From Firmicutes bacterium UBA3941 (GTDB lineage Bacteria; Bacillota; Clostridia; Caldicoprobacterales; UBA3941): a stretch of DNA of 30,868 nucleotides. The notes under the pieces were generated by a model. It had not been told where the DNA came from and ran no database searches. It was given only the letters and a program-made list of their open reading frames with translations. Below are positions 7,961 through 17,154 of the stretch, piece after piece. The DNA is taken from contig DGDX01000093.1 in NCBI GenBank assembly GCA_002385665.1, positions 1-30,868 on the forward strand. The letters are read 5' to 3'. The translations under genes and the position numbers were made by a program. Within the stretch, counting starts at the first letter, position 1; every line of letters starts with the position of its first letter.

Positions 7961-10762
7961 GTGTCAAGGAAAATGACAACAAGGATGTTCATTTTTGGTT
8001 TAGTAACCTTGATATTCTTAGGGCAAGTATTTATATTTACTGATCAACTAAATGCCGCATCCTCTACTATTACCCAAACCTTACGCCAGGGCAGCAAAGG
8101 CGCCCAGGTAAAAATCCTACAAGAGAAACTAAATTCCCTAGGTTTTAATGCAGGTAAAGTGGACGGCTCCTTTGGGCCAAAAACAAAGGCGGCGGTGCTT
8201 GCATTTCAGAAGGCTCATGGTTTGGCGAGGGATGGAGTGGTAGGTCCGGCAACAAGGGCAAAGCTCAATTCAATTACACCAGCTAAATCCAAACCACAGG
8301 ATCCAAAACCAGAGTCACAAGATTCGGACTCATCACGTGCTAATAATATCCCACCTGTTACACAAACCCTTCGCAGAGGCAGTAAAGGAACGCAGGTAAA
8401 ATATCTGCAACAGAAACTCAATGCGCTAGGTTTTAACGTTGGAGGGGTGGATGGTTCCTTTGGTCCAAAGACACTGGCAGGGGTCCGCGCATTTCAGAAG
8501 ACCAATGGTCTTGCCGTAGATGGGGTAGTAGGTCCCGCTACCAGGGCAAAGTTGAATTCAGCAACCCCATCACAATCCAAACCCAGCGATCCTAAACCAG
8601 AGAACCCCAAGCCAGAAGATCCAAAACCGAAGAATCCACCTACGAAGGAAATACCACCTGTTACTCAGACCCTAAGGCGGGGCAGTAAGGGAACGCAGGT
8701 AAAGTATTTGCAACAGAAACTCAATGCGCTAGGTTTTAACGTTGGAGAGGTGGATGGTTCCTTTGGTCCAAAGACACTGGCAGGGGTCCGCGCATTTCAG
8801 AAGGCCAATGGTCTTGCCGTAGATGGAGTAGTAGGTCCCGCTACCAGGGCAAAGCTTAATTCAATTTCACCGACTAAACCAAAGCCCGAAGACCCGAAGC
8901 CAGAAAATCCAAAACCGGAAGACCCAAAACCGGAGAATCCAAAGCCGGAAACTCCACCTACAAAGGAAATACCGCCTGTTACCCAGACCCTACGGAGGGG
9001 TGACAAGGGTACCCAGGTGAGATACTTGCAGGAAAAACTGAATTATTTAGGATTTGATGTGGGCGAAGTAGATGGGTCCTTTGGTCCAAAAACATTGGCC
9101 GGGGTCCTTGCTTTTCAAGGGGCTTATGGATTAGCCAGAGACGGAGTAGTTGGCCCCGCTACAAGGGCAAAACTTAACTCGGCAACGCCGGGAACGGTTC
9201 CAAAAGAACCTGAGTATAAAGAGTTTGTACCGGAAAAAGGTCAACTTTCGGGTAAAACCATTATCCTGGATCCCGGACACGGGGGCATGGATTCTGGGGC
9301 AGCCTGGAACGGTAACCTGGAAAAGACATTTAACCTTGATATGGCCTTGAGGCTCAAACGAATGCTGGAACAAGCCGGTGCCAAGGTCCTTATGACCAGA
9401 ACAAAGGATGAGTATTCATATCTCTACTATAGAACTGCCTTTGTTAATAAATACATAGTGGATCTGGAAATAAAGGATCAGGAAGCCCAAAAGAAGGCAT
9501 TGATGGATGAAAAGAATGCTAAGACTGCTGAATCCCTAACTAAGGGTGAAGAACTGGATGCTAAGAAGAACGAATATATAGCTGTCCAAACCGCTATTAT
9601 CCAGCTTCAACCAAAGATACAAGCGAAAGAGGACGACCTCTCAGGTGCAGTGGCCAATTTAGAACAGCTAAATAGTAAATTAAATGCCTTGATTTTACAA
9701 ATGAATAACATGGGATATGAGTCCCTACAGGATTTAAAAAATACTATAGCCGGAATTGAAGTCCTTCTTAATACAATAAATGAGCTTAAAGGTGAGATAT
9801 CCGGTCTTAAAGCACAGATTGAATCCTGTGAAGAGGGATCAGAGGAATACTATATCCTGAAAGAATCCTTAGCAGAAAAGGAAAAAGACTTAAAGGATGC
9901 AGAAGGAGAACTATTCGAGTTGGCCAACGGAAGCTCATCCATTGACGAAGTAATAGCACTGTTAGGTGACCTTAAGAAGCTTAGCGATGACATTGAGAAA
10001 CAGGATGAAACCGTAACGGAGGCTGAAAAGGATGTTTCCAAAAAGCAATCCGAGCTGGATGTACTGAATAAGGATTTGAACAACCTTAAATCCAGCGAGA
10101 AGGCTATAGAGGATGAAATATCCAGGTTGGAAGACGAGATACCTAAGCTGGCGAAGGATATTGCCAATCTTGAATTAGAAATATCTGGAATTGAAATTCA
10201 GATTACTGACCTAAAGGATAAGGCAAGGCTATTGCAGAATAATCTAAACAATCCGACATTAAAATCCAGAACTGGTATCTATGTACCCTCCAGCACCAGC
10301 GGCGGTAAGAACATCATTAACAAAAAGCTCAAGGAAATCTTTGATCTTACCAGGGCAAAATACGATAATGATATGATTTTTATCGCTATACACTGTAATG
10401 CAATGGGTGGCGGCGGAACAACTACAGCTTCCGGAGTCCAAGTATATTATAGGGACAGCAGCTCCGACAACGGCTATGCAACAAATCAGAACTACTACAC
10501 GAACTATAACGATAACAAGCGCTTAAAGTTAGCCAAGGCTATGTTGAAGAATACCCGGGATAATACGGATTTCAAGGGAAGGTGGACTACACCCTTTAAG
10601 AAGGATTTTCATGTACTTAGGGAACAAAATCTACCGTCTGTCTTGATGGAGATTGGGTTTGTTAACAACCCAGACGATGTGAGACTATTAAATCAAGAAC
10701 GGACCCGAGAAAACGCTGCAAAGGGTATGTACTTGGGTATAGTAGAATATTTTACAAAATGA
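7961..10762 (+). CDS. Secreted N-acetylmuramoyl-L-alanine amidase with four peptidoglycan-binding repeats and a coiled-coil insert
   Basis: 933 residues from a GTG start with an AAAGGGGGTG site 5-8 bases before it. A signal peptide covers about residues 1-32. Four PG_binding_1 repeats follow (about 37-104, 133-200, 234-301, 340-407), joined by Pro/Lys/Glu-rich linkers. The Amidase_3 domain begins near residue 430: H440 (DPGHGG), E454 (NLEKTFNL), H811 (IAIHCNA) and catalytic E897 (MEIGFVNNP) form the zinc site. Between E454 and H811 lie 356 residues, far more than usual; about 500-765 is a charged heptad-like coiled coil. The enzyme should cleave the amide between muramic acid and L-alanine in the wall. 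It is flanked by terminators, so it is probably monocistronic. Confidence 0.92.
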   Translation: MSRKMTTRMFIFGLVTLIFLGQVFIFTDQLNAASSTITQTLRQGSKGAQVKILQEKLNSLGFNAGKVDGSFGPKTKAAVLAFQKAHGLARDGVVGPATRAKLNSITPAKSKPQDPKPESQDSDSSRANNIPPVTQTLRRGSKGTQVKYLQQKLNALGFNVGGVDGSFGPKTLAGVRAFQKTNGLAVDGVVGPATRAKLNSATPSQSKPSDPKPENPKPEDPKPKNPPTKEIPPVTQTLRRGSKGTQVKYLQQKLNALGFNVGEVDGSFGPKTLAGVRAFQKANGLAVDGVVGPATRAKLNSISPTKPKPEDPKPENPKPEDPKPENPKPETPPTKEIPPVTQTLRRGDKGTQVRYLQEKLNYLGFDVGEVDGSFGPKTLAGVLAFQGAYGLARDGVVGPATRAKLNSATPGTVPKEPEYKEFVPEKGQLSGKTIILDPGHGGMDSGAAWNGNLEKTFNLDMALRLKRMLEQAGAKVLMTRTKDEYSYLYYRTAFVNKYIVDLEIKDQEAQKKALMDEKNAKTAESLTKGEELDAKKNEYIAVQTAIIQLQPKIQAKEDDLSGAVANLEQLNSKLNALILQMNNMGYESLQDLKNTIAGIEVLLNTINELKGEISGLKAQIESCEEGSEEYYILKESLAEKEKDLKDAEGELFELANGSSSIDEVIALLGDLKKLSDDIEKQDETVTEAEKDVSKKQSELDVLNKDLNNLKSSEKAIEDEISRLEDEIPKLAKDIANLELEISGIEIQITDLKDKARLLQNNLNNPTLKSRTGIYVPSSTSGGKNIINKKLKEIFDLTRAKYDNDMIFIAIHCNAMGGGGTTTASGVQVYYRDSSSDNGYATNQNYYTNYNDNKRLKLAKAMLKNTRDNTDFKGRWTTPFKKDFHVLREQNLPSVLMEIGFVNNPDDVRLLNQERTRENAAKGMYLGIVEYFTK
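8406..8854 (+). repeat. Near-identical duplicated unit inside the amidase gene
   Basis: Bases 8406-8551 and 8709-8854 (offset 303) encode the second and third peptidoglycan-binding repeats and differ at only three positions by my reading. The first and fourth repeats are much more diverged at DNA level. This suggests a recent duplication or gene conversion. Confidence 0.85.
8885..8959 (+). repeat. 15-base tandem repeat coding a Pro-rich linker
   Basis: Five in-frame 15-base units encode PEDPK/PENPK-type pentapeptides between the third and fourth peptidoglycan-binding repeats. Shorter versions of the same linker lie near 8565-8640. Confidence 0.8.
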
Positions 10763-10783
10763 ATTGAACCAATAAGGCTACCT

Positions 10784-10822
10784 AAAAGGTTGGGGGTATC
10801 GATCCCCCAATCTTTTATCTTT
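10784..10822 (+). terminator. Intrinsic terminator after the amidase gene
   Basis: TTGGGGG (10790-10796) pairs with CCCCCAA (10804-10810), extended outward by AAAAG with CTTTT, and is followed by a T-rich tract. Confidence 0.8.
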
Positions 10823-10889
10823 TATTGGTACCTATAACTGAAATAGTATCCCCATCAAGAAAAGATAAGTTTTAAATAGTAAGGCTTTG

Positions 10890-10898
10890 TGCTATAAT
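10890..10898 (+). promoter_or_regulatory. Extended -10 promoter of the yicC-remA-gmk cluster
   Basis: TG-C-TATAAT: a perfect TATAAT (10893-10898) preceded by the TGN extension. The -35 region (around 10870) is poor, as is common with extended -10 promoters. It sits about 60 bases before the yicC start and after the amidase terminator. Confidence 0.6.
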
Positions 10899-10958
10899 AC
10901 AAGGAAAAGGTCCCCTGGTATAAAGGGATTATTGCAGATTGTGGAGAGGAAGAGGACC

Positions 10959-11837
10959 ATGGCAAGGAGTATGACCGGGTTTGGAAGGGCCAAGGTTGAG
11001 AATCAGGGCCTAGGGTTTACTGTTGAGATAAAGACCTTAAATCACAGATATTTGGATATCAATATAAGACTTCCAAAAGTCATTAGTTTTTTAGAGGAGG
11101 ATTTAAGAAAGCGCATTCAGGATAGACTCGAGAGAGGTAGGGTTGAGGTATACATACAGGGATCATCTCAAGCCAACGACAAAATCGAAGTACAACTAAA
11201 TAAGCCTCTAGTTGAGTCCTACATAGACTGTTTTGAATATCTTACCGAGAACTATAATATAAAATCAGATATCTCTTTATCTACCTTAACTGGAATCCAG
11301 GATTTGTTTCAAGTAGTAGAAAAGGAGCAAGATGAAGATGTTGTAAAGGAAATGGTGCTTATGGCTTTGGATGAAGCCCTTGGTAAGGTTTTGGAAATGC
11401 GGGATATAGAAGGATGTAGGCTGGAGAAAGACATAATAATGCGTGGTCATTTGATAAAGGATATGGTAGGCGCCATAGAGGACAGAGCTCCGGCAGTAAT
11501 AGAGGAATACAGAATAAAACTAAAAAATAGAATTACAGAACTTATTCAAGGAACTGATTTGGACGAGAATAGGTTTAACATGGAGGTAGCCCTCTTTGCT
11601 GACAGATCTAACATAACCGAGGAAATCATAAGGTTAAGGAGTCATCTGGATCAACTGGATGAGATTTTAAAACAAAAGGGTTCCATCGGGAGGAAATTGG
11701 ATTTTCTAGTCCAAGAGATGAATAGAGAAGCTAATACTATAGGCTCAAAGGCTAACGACCTAAATATTATTAATCTTGTAGTTGATATAAAAAGCGAGAT
11801 AGAAAAGATTAGAGAACAAGTACAAAACATTGAATGA
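10959..11837 (+). CDS. yicC: YicC/YloC family endoribonuclease
   Basis: 292 residues starting [12 protein letters not shown], the invariant N-terminus of the family. I chose the ATG at 10959 over the upstream in-frame ATG at 10887 because family members start at this motif and the -10 box overlaps the upstream one. The C-terminus also fits, with [20 protein letters not shown] and [15 protein letters not shown]. coli YicC has been described as an endoribonuclease; its cellular targets in Firmicutes are less clear. It is the first gene of the conserved cluster and is followed 14 bases later by remA, as in Bacillus (yloC-remA). Confidence 0.9.
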   Translation: MARSMTGFGRAKVENQGLGFTVEIKTLNHRYLDINIRLPKVISFLEEDLRKRIQDRLERGRVEVYIQGSSQANDKIEVQLNKPLVESYIDCFEYLTENYNIKSDISLSTLTGIQDLFQVVEKEQDEDVVKEMVLMALDEALGKVLEMRDIEGCRLEKDIIMRGHLIKDMVGAIEDRAPAVIEEYRIKLKNRITELIQGTDLDENRFNMEVALFADRSNITEEIIRLRSHLDQLDEILKQKGSIGRKLDFLVQEMNREANTIGSKANDLNIINLVVDIKSEIEKIREQVQNIE

Positions 11838-11851
11838 AAGGCGGTACCAAA

Positions 11852-12127
11852 ATGAACATAAAGTTGATCAATATAGGTTTTGGAAACATCGTTTCTGCCA
11901 ACCGGCTAATTGCCATTGTAAGCCCTGAATCAGCACCTATAAAACGGATTATACAGGATGCCAGGGATAGAGGCATGTTAATAGATGCTACCTATGGAAG
12001 AAGAACCCGTGCGGTAATAATCACCGATAGTGACCATATAATATTGTCTGCTGTTCAGCCTGAGACTGTAGCCCACAGACTGACTACAAAGGATAACCAA
12101 TCCGTAACGGTTTCAGAGGACGAGTGA
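11852..12127 (+). CDS. remA: RemA-type extracellular matrix regulator (DUF370)
   Basis: 91 residues; [27 protein letters not shown] with [19 protein letters not shown] is characteristic of RemA. I start at the ATG at 11852, preceded by AAAGGCGG, not at 11834, which overlaps yicC. In B. subtilis RemA is a DNA-binding protein that activates biofilm matrix and osmoprotection genes. In Clostridia it is usually kept in this cluster between yicC and gmk, though its targets there are less well known. The conserved arginines in GRRTRAV are consistent with DNA binding. Confidence 0.92.
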   Translation: MNIKLINIGFGNIVSANRLIAIVSPESAPIKRIIQDARDRGMLIDATYGRRTRAVIITDSDHIILSAVQPETVAHRLTTKDNQSVTVSEDE

Positions 12128-12137
12128 AGGGGGATCT

Positions 12138-12776
12138 ATGATGGGGGGAAAAGGCCTGCTGATTGTAATATCCGGACCATCGGGAGCTGGTAAGGGCACA
12201 GTATGTCAAGAGTACTTAAAAAGGCACCCAGAAACCCTTCTTTCCATATCTATGACTACCCGGGCTCCTCGAAAAGGAGAAATCGATGGGGTTAATTATT
12301 ATTTTAGGGATGTAGAAACCTTCGAAAAATTGATTGAAGAAGATTGTTTTTTGGAGTATGCAAAGGTTTATGGTAACTACTATGGAACTCCCAAAGGTTT
12401 TGTAAAGCAAAAGCTGTTATCTGGTAGGGATGTAATATTGGAAATTGATATCCAAGGTGCTTTACAAGTAAAAGAAAAATTCCATGAGGGGGTATTTATC
12501 TTTATTGTACCGCCTACAATGGAAGAATTGAAGAAGAGGATAGAAGGACGGGGCAGTGAAACAGCGGAAGAATTGCAAAGAAGATTCAATAGTTCCTTTA
12601 AGGAACTACAATTCATAACTAGGTATAATTATATGGTAATTAACGATAGAGTAGAAGATGCTGTAATGAAAATTGAATCAATTGTTACTGCAGAAAAATG
12701 TAGGGTAGAAAGGAATATGAGCTTTTATTCTGAGTTAAAAGGAGGGATAGATAATGATTTATCCATCTTTAGATGA
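12138..12776 (+). CDS. gmk: Guanylate kinase
   Basis: 212 residues, the normal size. The P-loop GPSGAGKGT (about 12-20), the GMP-binding SMTTRAPRKGEIDGVNYYF block, and the DVILEIDIQGA and IFIVPPTMEEL blocks are all present. The enzyme phosphorylates GMP to GDP with ATP in the cytoplasm. Two adjacent ATG codons (12138 and 12141) follow an AAGGGGG site; either could be used. The end of the gene overlaps rpoZ by 23 bases, so the two are likely translationally linked. Confidence 0.96.
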   Translation: MMGGKGLLIVISGPSGAGKGTVCQEYLKRHPETLLSISMTTRAPRKGEIDGVNYYFRDVETFEKLIEEDCFLEYAKVYGNYYGTPKGFVKQKLLSGRDVILEIDIQGALQVKEKFHEGVFIFIVPPTMEELKKRIEGRGSETAEELQRRFNSSFKELQFITRYNYMVINDRVEDAVMKIESIVTAEKCRVERNMSFYSELKGGIDNDLSIFR

Positions 12777-12960
12777 ATTAATAGACAAGGTGGACAGCAG
12801 GTATACCTTGGTAGTTCAAGTTGCCAAGAGGGCGAGACAACTAGTTGACGGACAAAAGTCTCTGATATCAACCGATTCTGATAAGCCAGTTACCATTGCT
12901 ATACATGAAGTAAGGGCGGGTAAGGTCCACTACAAAAAAACAAAAGAGGGTATCAAATAA
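12754..12960 (+). CDS. rpoZ: RNA polymerase omega subunit
   Basis: 68 residues. MIYPSLDELIDKVDSRYTLV followed by KRARQL matches the omega signature, in which this helix wraps the end of the beta-prime subunit and aids polymerase assembly. The start lies inside the end of gmk, with an AAAGGAGGG site in that gene. It is directly followed by coaBC, whose ATG touches the rpoZ stop codon. The gmk-rpoZ-coaBC order is standard in Firmicutes. Confidence 0.94.
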   Translation: MIYPSLDELIDKVDSRYTLVVQVAKRARQLVDGQKSLISTDSDKPVTIAIHEVRAGKVHYKKTKEGIK

Positions 12961-14160
12961 ATGAATAACGCGTTTGCAGGAAAAAATATATTAATTGGGA
13001 TATCCGGTGGCATAGCAGCCTATAAAGCGGCTGATTTAACCAGTAGATTGATAAAGCTTGGATCCAATGTAAAGGTAGTCATGACTAAGAATGCTACCAA
13101 ATTTATACATCCGTTAACCTTGGAGAGTTTATCGGGAAATCAGGTATACCACGATACATTTCAGACTACGGAACGTTATGATATAGAGCATATTGCCCTG
13201 GCTAAATGGGCGGATATCTTTGTCATAGTCCCAGCGACTGCTAATGTTATTGGGAAAGCTGCTTGCGGTATTGCAGACGATCTTTTGTCGACGACGATCT
13301 TGGCAACAGAGGCAAAGACTATAATTGCGCCTGCCATGAATACCGTAATGTATCAAAAAAAAGTAGTTCAGGACAATCTAAGTAAACTTGAGGATCTAGG
13401 TTACATCATTATCCCACCTGGTAAGGGTAGATTAGCCTGCGGGGATTGGGGAGAAGGAAAACTAGCCGATGTGGATGATATAATAAAAATATTGGAGGCA
13501 AATCTTTGGCAAAAAAAAGATTTGCAGGGTAAAAGAGTATTGGTCACCGCCGGTCCTACTATAGAGCCTATAGATCCTGTTAGATTTATCAGTAATCGGT
13601 CTTCTGGGAAGATGGGCTATGCCATTGCAAAAGCTTGTGCTTTAAGAGGGGCTGTAGTAGACCTGGTGACAGGGCCTACACACTTAGAGCCCCCAACAGG
13701 TGTTAACATACACTCAGTGGAATCTGCGAAGGAGATGTATGATACCACTATCAAACTCTACGAAAATGTAGATATAGTATTTAAAACCGCAGCCGTGTCG
13801 GATTATCGGGTGCAGGAAGTGGCTACCAACAAGATTAAAAAAGGATCCGAACCCATAACCCTAAAGTTGGAACGTAATCCGGATATTTTACTGGAATTGG
13901 GTAGAACAAAAAAACATCAGATTCTAGTGGGCTTTGCTGCTGAAACCCAAGAATTGGAGCAATATGCTCTAAAGAAGCTAAAAGATAAGAATCTGGACTT
14001 TATTCTAGCTAATGATGTTAGCACTAAAATTTCTGGCTTTCAAAGTGATTTCAATCAAGGCACCCTATTTTGCGAAAATGGAGAAGCAGTAACTATACCC
14101 TTGATGGACAAAGAGGAATTTGCACACAGGATAGTTGATGAAGTAATAAAGCATATATAG
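12961..14160 (+). CDS. coaBC: Bifunctional phosphopantothenoylcysteine decarboxylase / phosphopantothenate-cysteine ligase
   Basis: 399 residues, the usual length for the fusion. The N-terminal flavoprotein half (CoaC) has GISGGIAAYKAADL, a histidine in the EHIALAKWAD block, PATANVIGKAACGIADDLLS, PAMN and the ACGDWGEGKLAD loop. The C-terminal half (CoaB) begins near residue 190 with KRVLVTAGPTIEPID, followed by SSGKMGYAIA, KTAAVSDYR and LVGFAAET. Together they convert phosphopantothenate and cysteine to phosphopantetheine for coenzyme A. The product also feeds carrier proteins such as the one encoded at 4193. The start codon directly follows the rpoZ stop. Confidence 0.96.
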   Translation: MNNAFAGKNILIGISGGIAAYKAADLTSRLIKLGSNVKVVMTKNATKFIHPLTLESLSGNQVYHDTFQTTERYDIEHIALAKWADIFVIVPATANVIGKAACGIADDLLSTTILATEAKTIIAPAMNTVMYQKKVVQDNLSKLEDLGYIIIPPGKGRLACGDWGEGKLADVDDIIKILEANLWQKKDLQGKRVLVTAGPTIEPIDPVRFISNRSSGKMGYAIAKACALRGAVVDLVTGPTHLEPPTGVNIHSVESAKEMYDTTIKLYENVDIVFKTAAVSDYRVQEVATNKIKKGSEPITLKLERNPDILLELGRTKKHQILVGFAAETQELEQYALKKLKDKNLDFILANDVSTKISGFQSDFNQGTLFCENGEAVTIPLMDKEEFAHRIVDEVIKHI

Positions 14161-14230
14161 GTTTTACTTTTAGTGTAACCGGTTATTTCAGGTAAGGGCG
14201 AGGATCTTGAGTAAGGAGGTTGGGAAGGCT

Positions 14231-16492
14231 ATGTCAGATATACTTTATGCAGGAGTTATAATAGACCAGGCCCATCCGGCCTTGGACAAAGTCTTCCACT
14301 ACCGAATTCCAGAGGATCTTAAGGCCGATATACAAATAGGAATGAGGGTGTTAGTGCCGTTTGGGGCAGGAAATAGGAGTATAGACGCATATATCGTGAG
14401 CCTGGATAAGGAAATCTCTATTCCCCCAAATAGGATTAAAACCATAAAAAAAATATGTGACGAGTTTCCTGTTCTTCTTCCCGAATTGATTCCCCTTATC
14501 TGGTGGATGAAAAAGGAATATCACTGTCTCACCATAGAGGCCATCAGATGCTTTATTCCTCCAGGTCTTCGCAGAAATATGGATGGAAAAGTGGAAAAGC
14601 TGGTCTTTCTCAAGGTAGAAACCGATATAAATGAAAAAATAGCTCAGGTAGAAGGTCGCTCCAGATATATGGGTGAGATTCTAAGAATCCTAAATGAGGG
14701 AGATGGTATTCTATTGCCTGAGCTAGCGGATATGGCGGGCGGTGCCCCCCTTTCCAGTTTCAAAAGCCTTGAAAAAAGAGGATGGATTTATCTAGAGGAT
14801 CAGGAAGTATATAGGAACCCTTGGGACCAGCCACTGGATGTCTTAGAGACAGATCTGGAACTCACCCAGGAGCAGGCTGCAGCTATCGAGACCATTGGCG
14901 AAGGTATAACAAGATCCCAGGGGATTTATCTTTTGCATGGGGTTACGGGGAGTGGAAAAACAGAGGTATATATGCATCTGGTGGAAAGAACATTGAAATA
15001 TAAAAAAAAGGCTATTATCCTAGTTCCGGAGATTTCTTTGACTCCACAAACTGTAGAGCGCTTTAAGATGAGGTTTGGTGAGGATGTAGCGATTCTTCAT
15101 AGCAGATTATCCCCAGGTGAGAGATTTGATGAATGGAGAAGGATTTATAACGGTCAGGTCAATATTGTTGTGGGGGCTAGATCGGCTATTTTTGCACCCA
15201 TACAAGAATTAGGTCTTATTGTTATCGATGAGGCGCATGAGGATAGTTATAAATCCGAATCCAGACCCAGGTACCATACTGTGGGATTAGCTATCCAAAG
15301 ATGCAAGGAACAGGGAGCTGTTCTGGTGCTTGGCAGTGCAACCCCTTCATTGGATGATTTCTACTATAGTCAAAAGGGTCACTATACTAGAGTTACGATA
15401 GATCATCGGATAAACCAGAGACCATTACCCAAGGTTAAAATTATTGATATGCGCCAGGAAATAAAAAAAGGCAACCGTAGTATCTTTAGTCAAATCCTAT
15501 ATGATGAACTCAAAGGGACCTTGTCGAGAGGGGAACAGGCCATAATCCTGTTAAATAGGAGAGGTTACGCTCAGTTTGTATCCTGCAGATCTTGTGGATA
15601 TTTGGTAAAATGTGACAATTGCGATATATCTTTAACCTATCATTCAAAAAGCAACACTTTAAAATGTCATTATTGTGGAAACACAAAGCCTTACCCCAGA
15701 GTTTGTCCGGAATGTAGAAGTACCTATATTAAACACTTTGGGATAGGTACGCAAAGGGTGGAGCAGGAAATAAGCAGGCTTATACCATCGGCCAGGATAA
15801 TACGAATGGACATGGATACTACATCCAGGAAAGGTGCTCACCAAAAAATTATTGATGCCTTCAGACAAAAGGATTATGATATCTTATTGGGGACCCAAAT
15901 GGTTGCTAAAGGACTGGATTTTCCCAACGTAACCCTGGTGGGCGTTGTTACAGCGGATACTTCCCTAAACCTGCCTGATTACCGCAGTAGTGAAAAGACC
16001 TTCCAACTTATAACCCAGGTGGCAGGGAGGGCTGGAAGAGGTGATAGGGAGGGAAGGGTTATTATACAAACCTATCATCCAGAACATTTTGCCATACAAT
16101 ACTCTGCAAAACATGATTATTTGGGATTTTATAATGAAGAAATACGAATAAGGGAAAAATTCAAATACCCACCTTTTTGTCATATAGTTAGGGTCTTAAT
16201 AACCGGAGAGAAAGAGGATTGCGTTATAAAAACTGCCATGGACATAAAAAGATGGTTGGAGCATAGGCTGGCAGAGGACCCTATTATTAAGTCGGGTACT
16301 TTAGAGTTAGGTGTTTATCCTGCACCCCTTGAAAAAATCAAGAATAGGTTTAGATGGCATGTTTTGATCCGTATTCGAAATGAGAGAATCTTTAGGGAGC
16401 GATATCATGAAATAATGGATGATTGCCTAAAAGAATTATATAACGCCGTCAGCACAATCGTGGTTGACTTCTACCCAACAAGTTTATTATAA
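14231..16492 (+). CDS. priA: Primosomal replication restart helicase PriA
   Basis: 753 residues from the ATG at 14231, which has AAGGAGG 11 bases upstream; a TTG at 14207 would add eight residues but lacks such a site. Order: N-terminal DNA-binding domain, Walker A GVTGSGKT (about 237-244), DEAH box (about 333-336), the paired zinc-binding cysteines (CRSCGYLVKCDNC and CHYCG...CPEC), helicase motifs including GTQMVAKGLDFPNV and QVAGRAGRG, and a C-terminal domain. PriA restarts replication at stalled forks by recognising branched DNA and loading the helicase machinery. It lies 70 bases after coaBC, as in Bacillus. Confidence 0.96.
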   Translation: MSDILYAGVIIDQAHPALDKVFHYRIPEDLKADIQIGMRVLVPFGAGNRSIDAYIVSLDKEISIPPNRIKTIKKICDEFPVLLPELIPLIWWMKKEYHCLTIEAIRCFIPPGLRRNMDGKVEKLVFLKVETDINEKIAQVEGRSRYMGEILRILNEGDGILLPELADMAGGAPLSSFKSLEKRGWIYLEDQEVYRNPWDQPLDVLETDLELTQEQAAAIETIGEGITRSQGIYLLHGVTGSGKTEVYMHLVERTLKYKKKAIILVPEISLTPQTVERFKMRFGEDVAILHSRLSPGERFDEWRRIYNGQVNIVVGARSAIFAPIQELGLIVIDEAHEDSYKSESRPRYHTVGLAIQRCKEQGAVLVLGSATPSLDDFYYSQKGHYTRVTIDHRINQRPLPKVKIIDMRQEIKKGNRSIFSQILYDELKGTLSRGEQAIILLNRRGYAQFVSCRSCGYLVKCDNCDISLTYHSKSNTLKCHYCGNTKPYPRVCPECRSTYIKHFGIGTQRVEQEISRLIPSARIIRMDMDTTSRKGAHQKIIDAFRQKDYDILLGTQMVAKGLDFPNVTLVGVVTADTSLNLPDYRSSEKTFQLITQVAGRAGRGDREGRVIIQTYHPEHFAIQYSAKHDYLGFYNEEIRIREKFKYPPFCHIVRVLITGEKEDCVIKTAMDIKRWLEHRLAEDPIIKSGTLELGVYPAPLEKIKNRFRWHVLIRIRNERIFRERYHEIMDDCLKELYNAVSTIVVDFYPTSLL

Positions 16493-16553
16493 TTGTTGGA
16501 ATGTCATAATGATAAAGATATGGAGAATCTTTGATTTTTGCATGAAACGCTTA

Positions 16554-16582
16554 TTGATGTTTAGCATCATGTAACTTATATG
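16554..16582 (+). promoter_or_regulatory. Possible internal promoter before def
   Basis: TTGATG (16554-16559) and TATATG (16577-16582) are 17 bases apart in the 167-base gap between priA and def, the largest gap in the first half of the cluster. The match is moderate, and no terminator is visible in the gap. Confidence 0.35.
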
Positions 16583-16659
16583 TACCAATTGTTACTATTC
16601 TTCTTTATCTTTTGTGAGATTCGTTAAATATTTGGGCGATCCAGACAAGAGGTGATAAA

Positions 16660-17154
16660 ATGGCGCTAAGAGAAATCAAGCATTATGAAAGAGACGAAGT
16701 ATTAAGAAAGAAAGCAAGACCGGTAGATAAAATAGATAATAGGATACTGCTTCTGTTGGACGATATGGCTGAAACTATGTATAATGCGGAAGGTGTAGGA
16801 TTGGCTGCGCCTCAAGTAGGAGTTTTAAGGCGTATTGTCGTAATAGATATAGGAGAAGGAATTATAGAGCTAATAAATCCCGAGATAGTGGAGGAACAGG
16901 GTGAACAGATGGATATGGAGGGTTGTTTAAGTATTCCCGGTATTACCGGATTAGTAAAGCGACCCGCTAAGGTCAAGGTTGTTGGACTCAATCGTTATGG
17001 TGAAAAAATAGAGCTGGAAGGTGAGAATCTTCTAGCCAGAGCCCTTTGTCACGAGATTGACCACCTGAATGGTATTTTATATTTAGATAGGGTAGAGCCG
17101 GGAACCCTAAGAAGGGTGGACCAGGAACAGAAAATAGGGGATGAGTTAGATTGA
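16660..17154 (+). CDS. def: Peptide deformylase
   Basis: 164 residues. All three motifs are present: [10 protein letters not shown] (near 45), EGCLSIPG with C89, and HEIDH with H131 and H135. C89 and the two histidines bind the catalytic metal, and the glutamate between them is the catalytic base. The enzyme removes the formyl group from the N-terminal methionine of new proteins. Its start follows an AGAGGTGA site. The stop codon overlaps the start of fmt, which encodes the enzyme that adds the formyl group, so the two opposite steps are made together. Confidence 0.96.
   Translation: MALREIKHYERDEVLRKKARPVDKIDNRILLLLDDMAETMYNAEGVGLAAPQVGVLRRIVVIDIGEGIIELINPEIVEEQGEQMDMEGCLSIPGITGLVKRPAKVKVVGLNRYGEKIELEGENLLARALCHEIDHLNGILYLDRVEPGTLRRVDQEQKIGDELD

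Noticed and set aside
8797..9006. Gly/Phe-rich minus-strand frame
   Set aside because: Mirror image of the Pro-rich linker repeats, not a gene.
9850..10167. Ser-rich open frame on the minus strand inside the amidase gene
   Set aside because: Antisense shadow of the coiled-coil coding region; no ribosome binding site and composition fits the reverse of Lys/Glu codons.
16555..16569. TGATG/CATCA hairpin between priA and def as a terminator
   Set aside because: Only five base pairs and no T run; part of a possible promoter.
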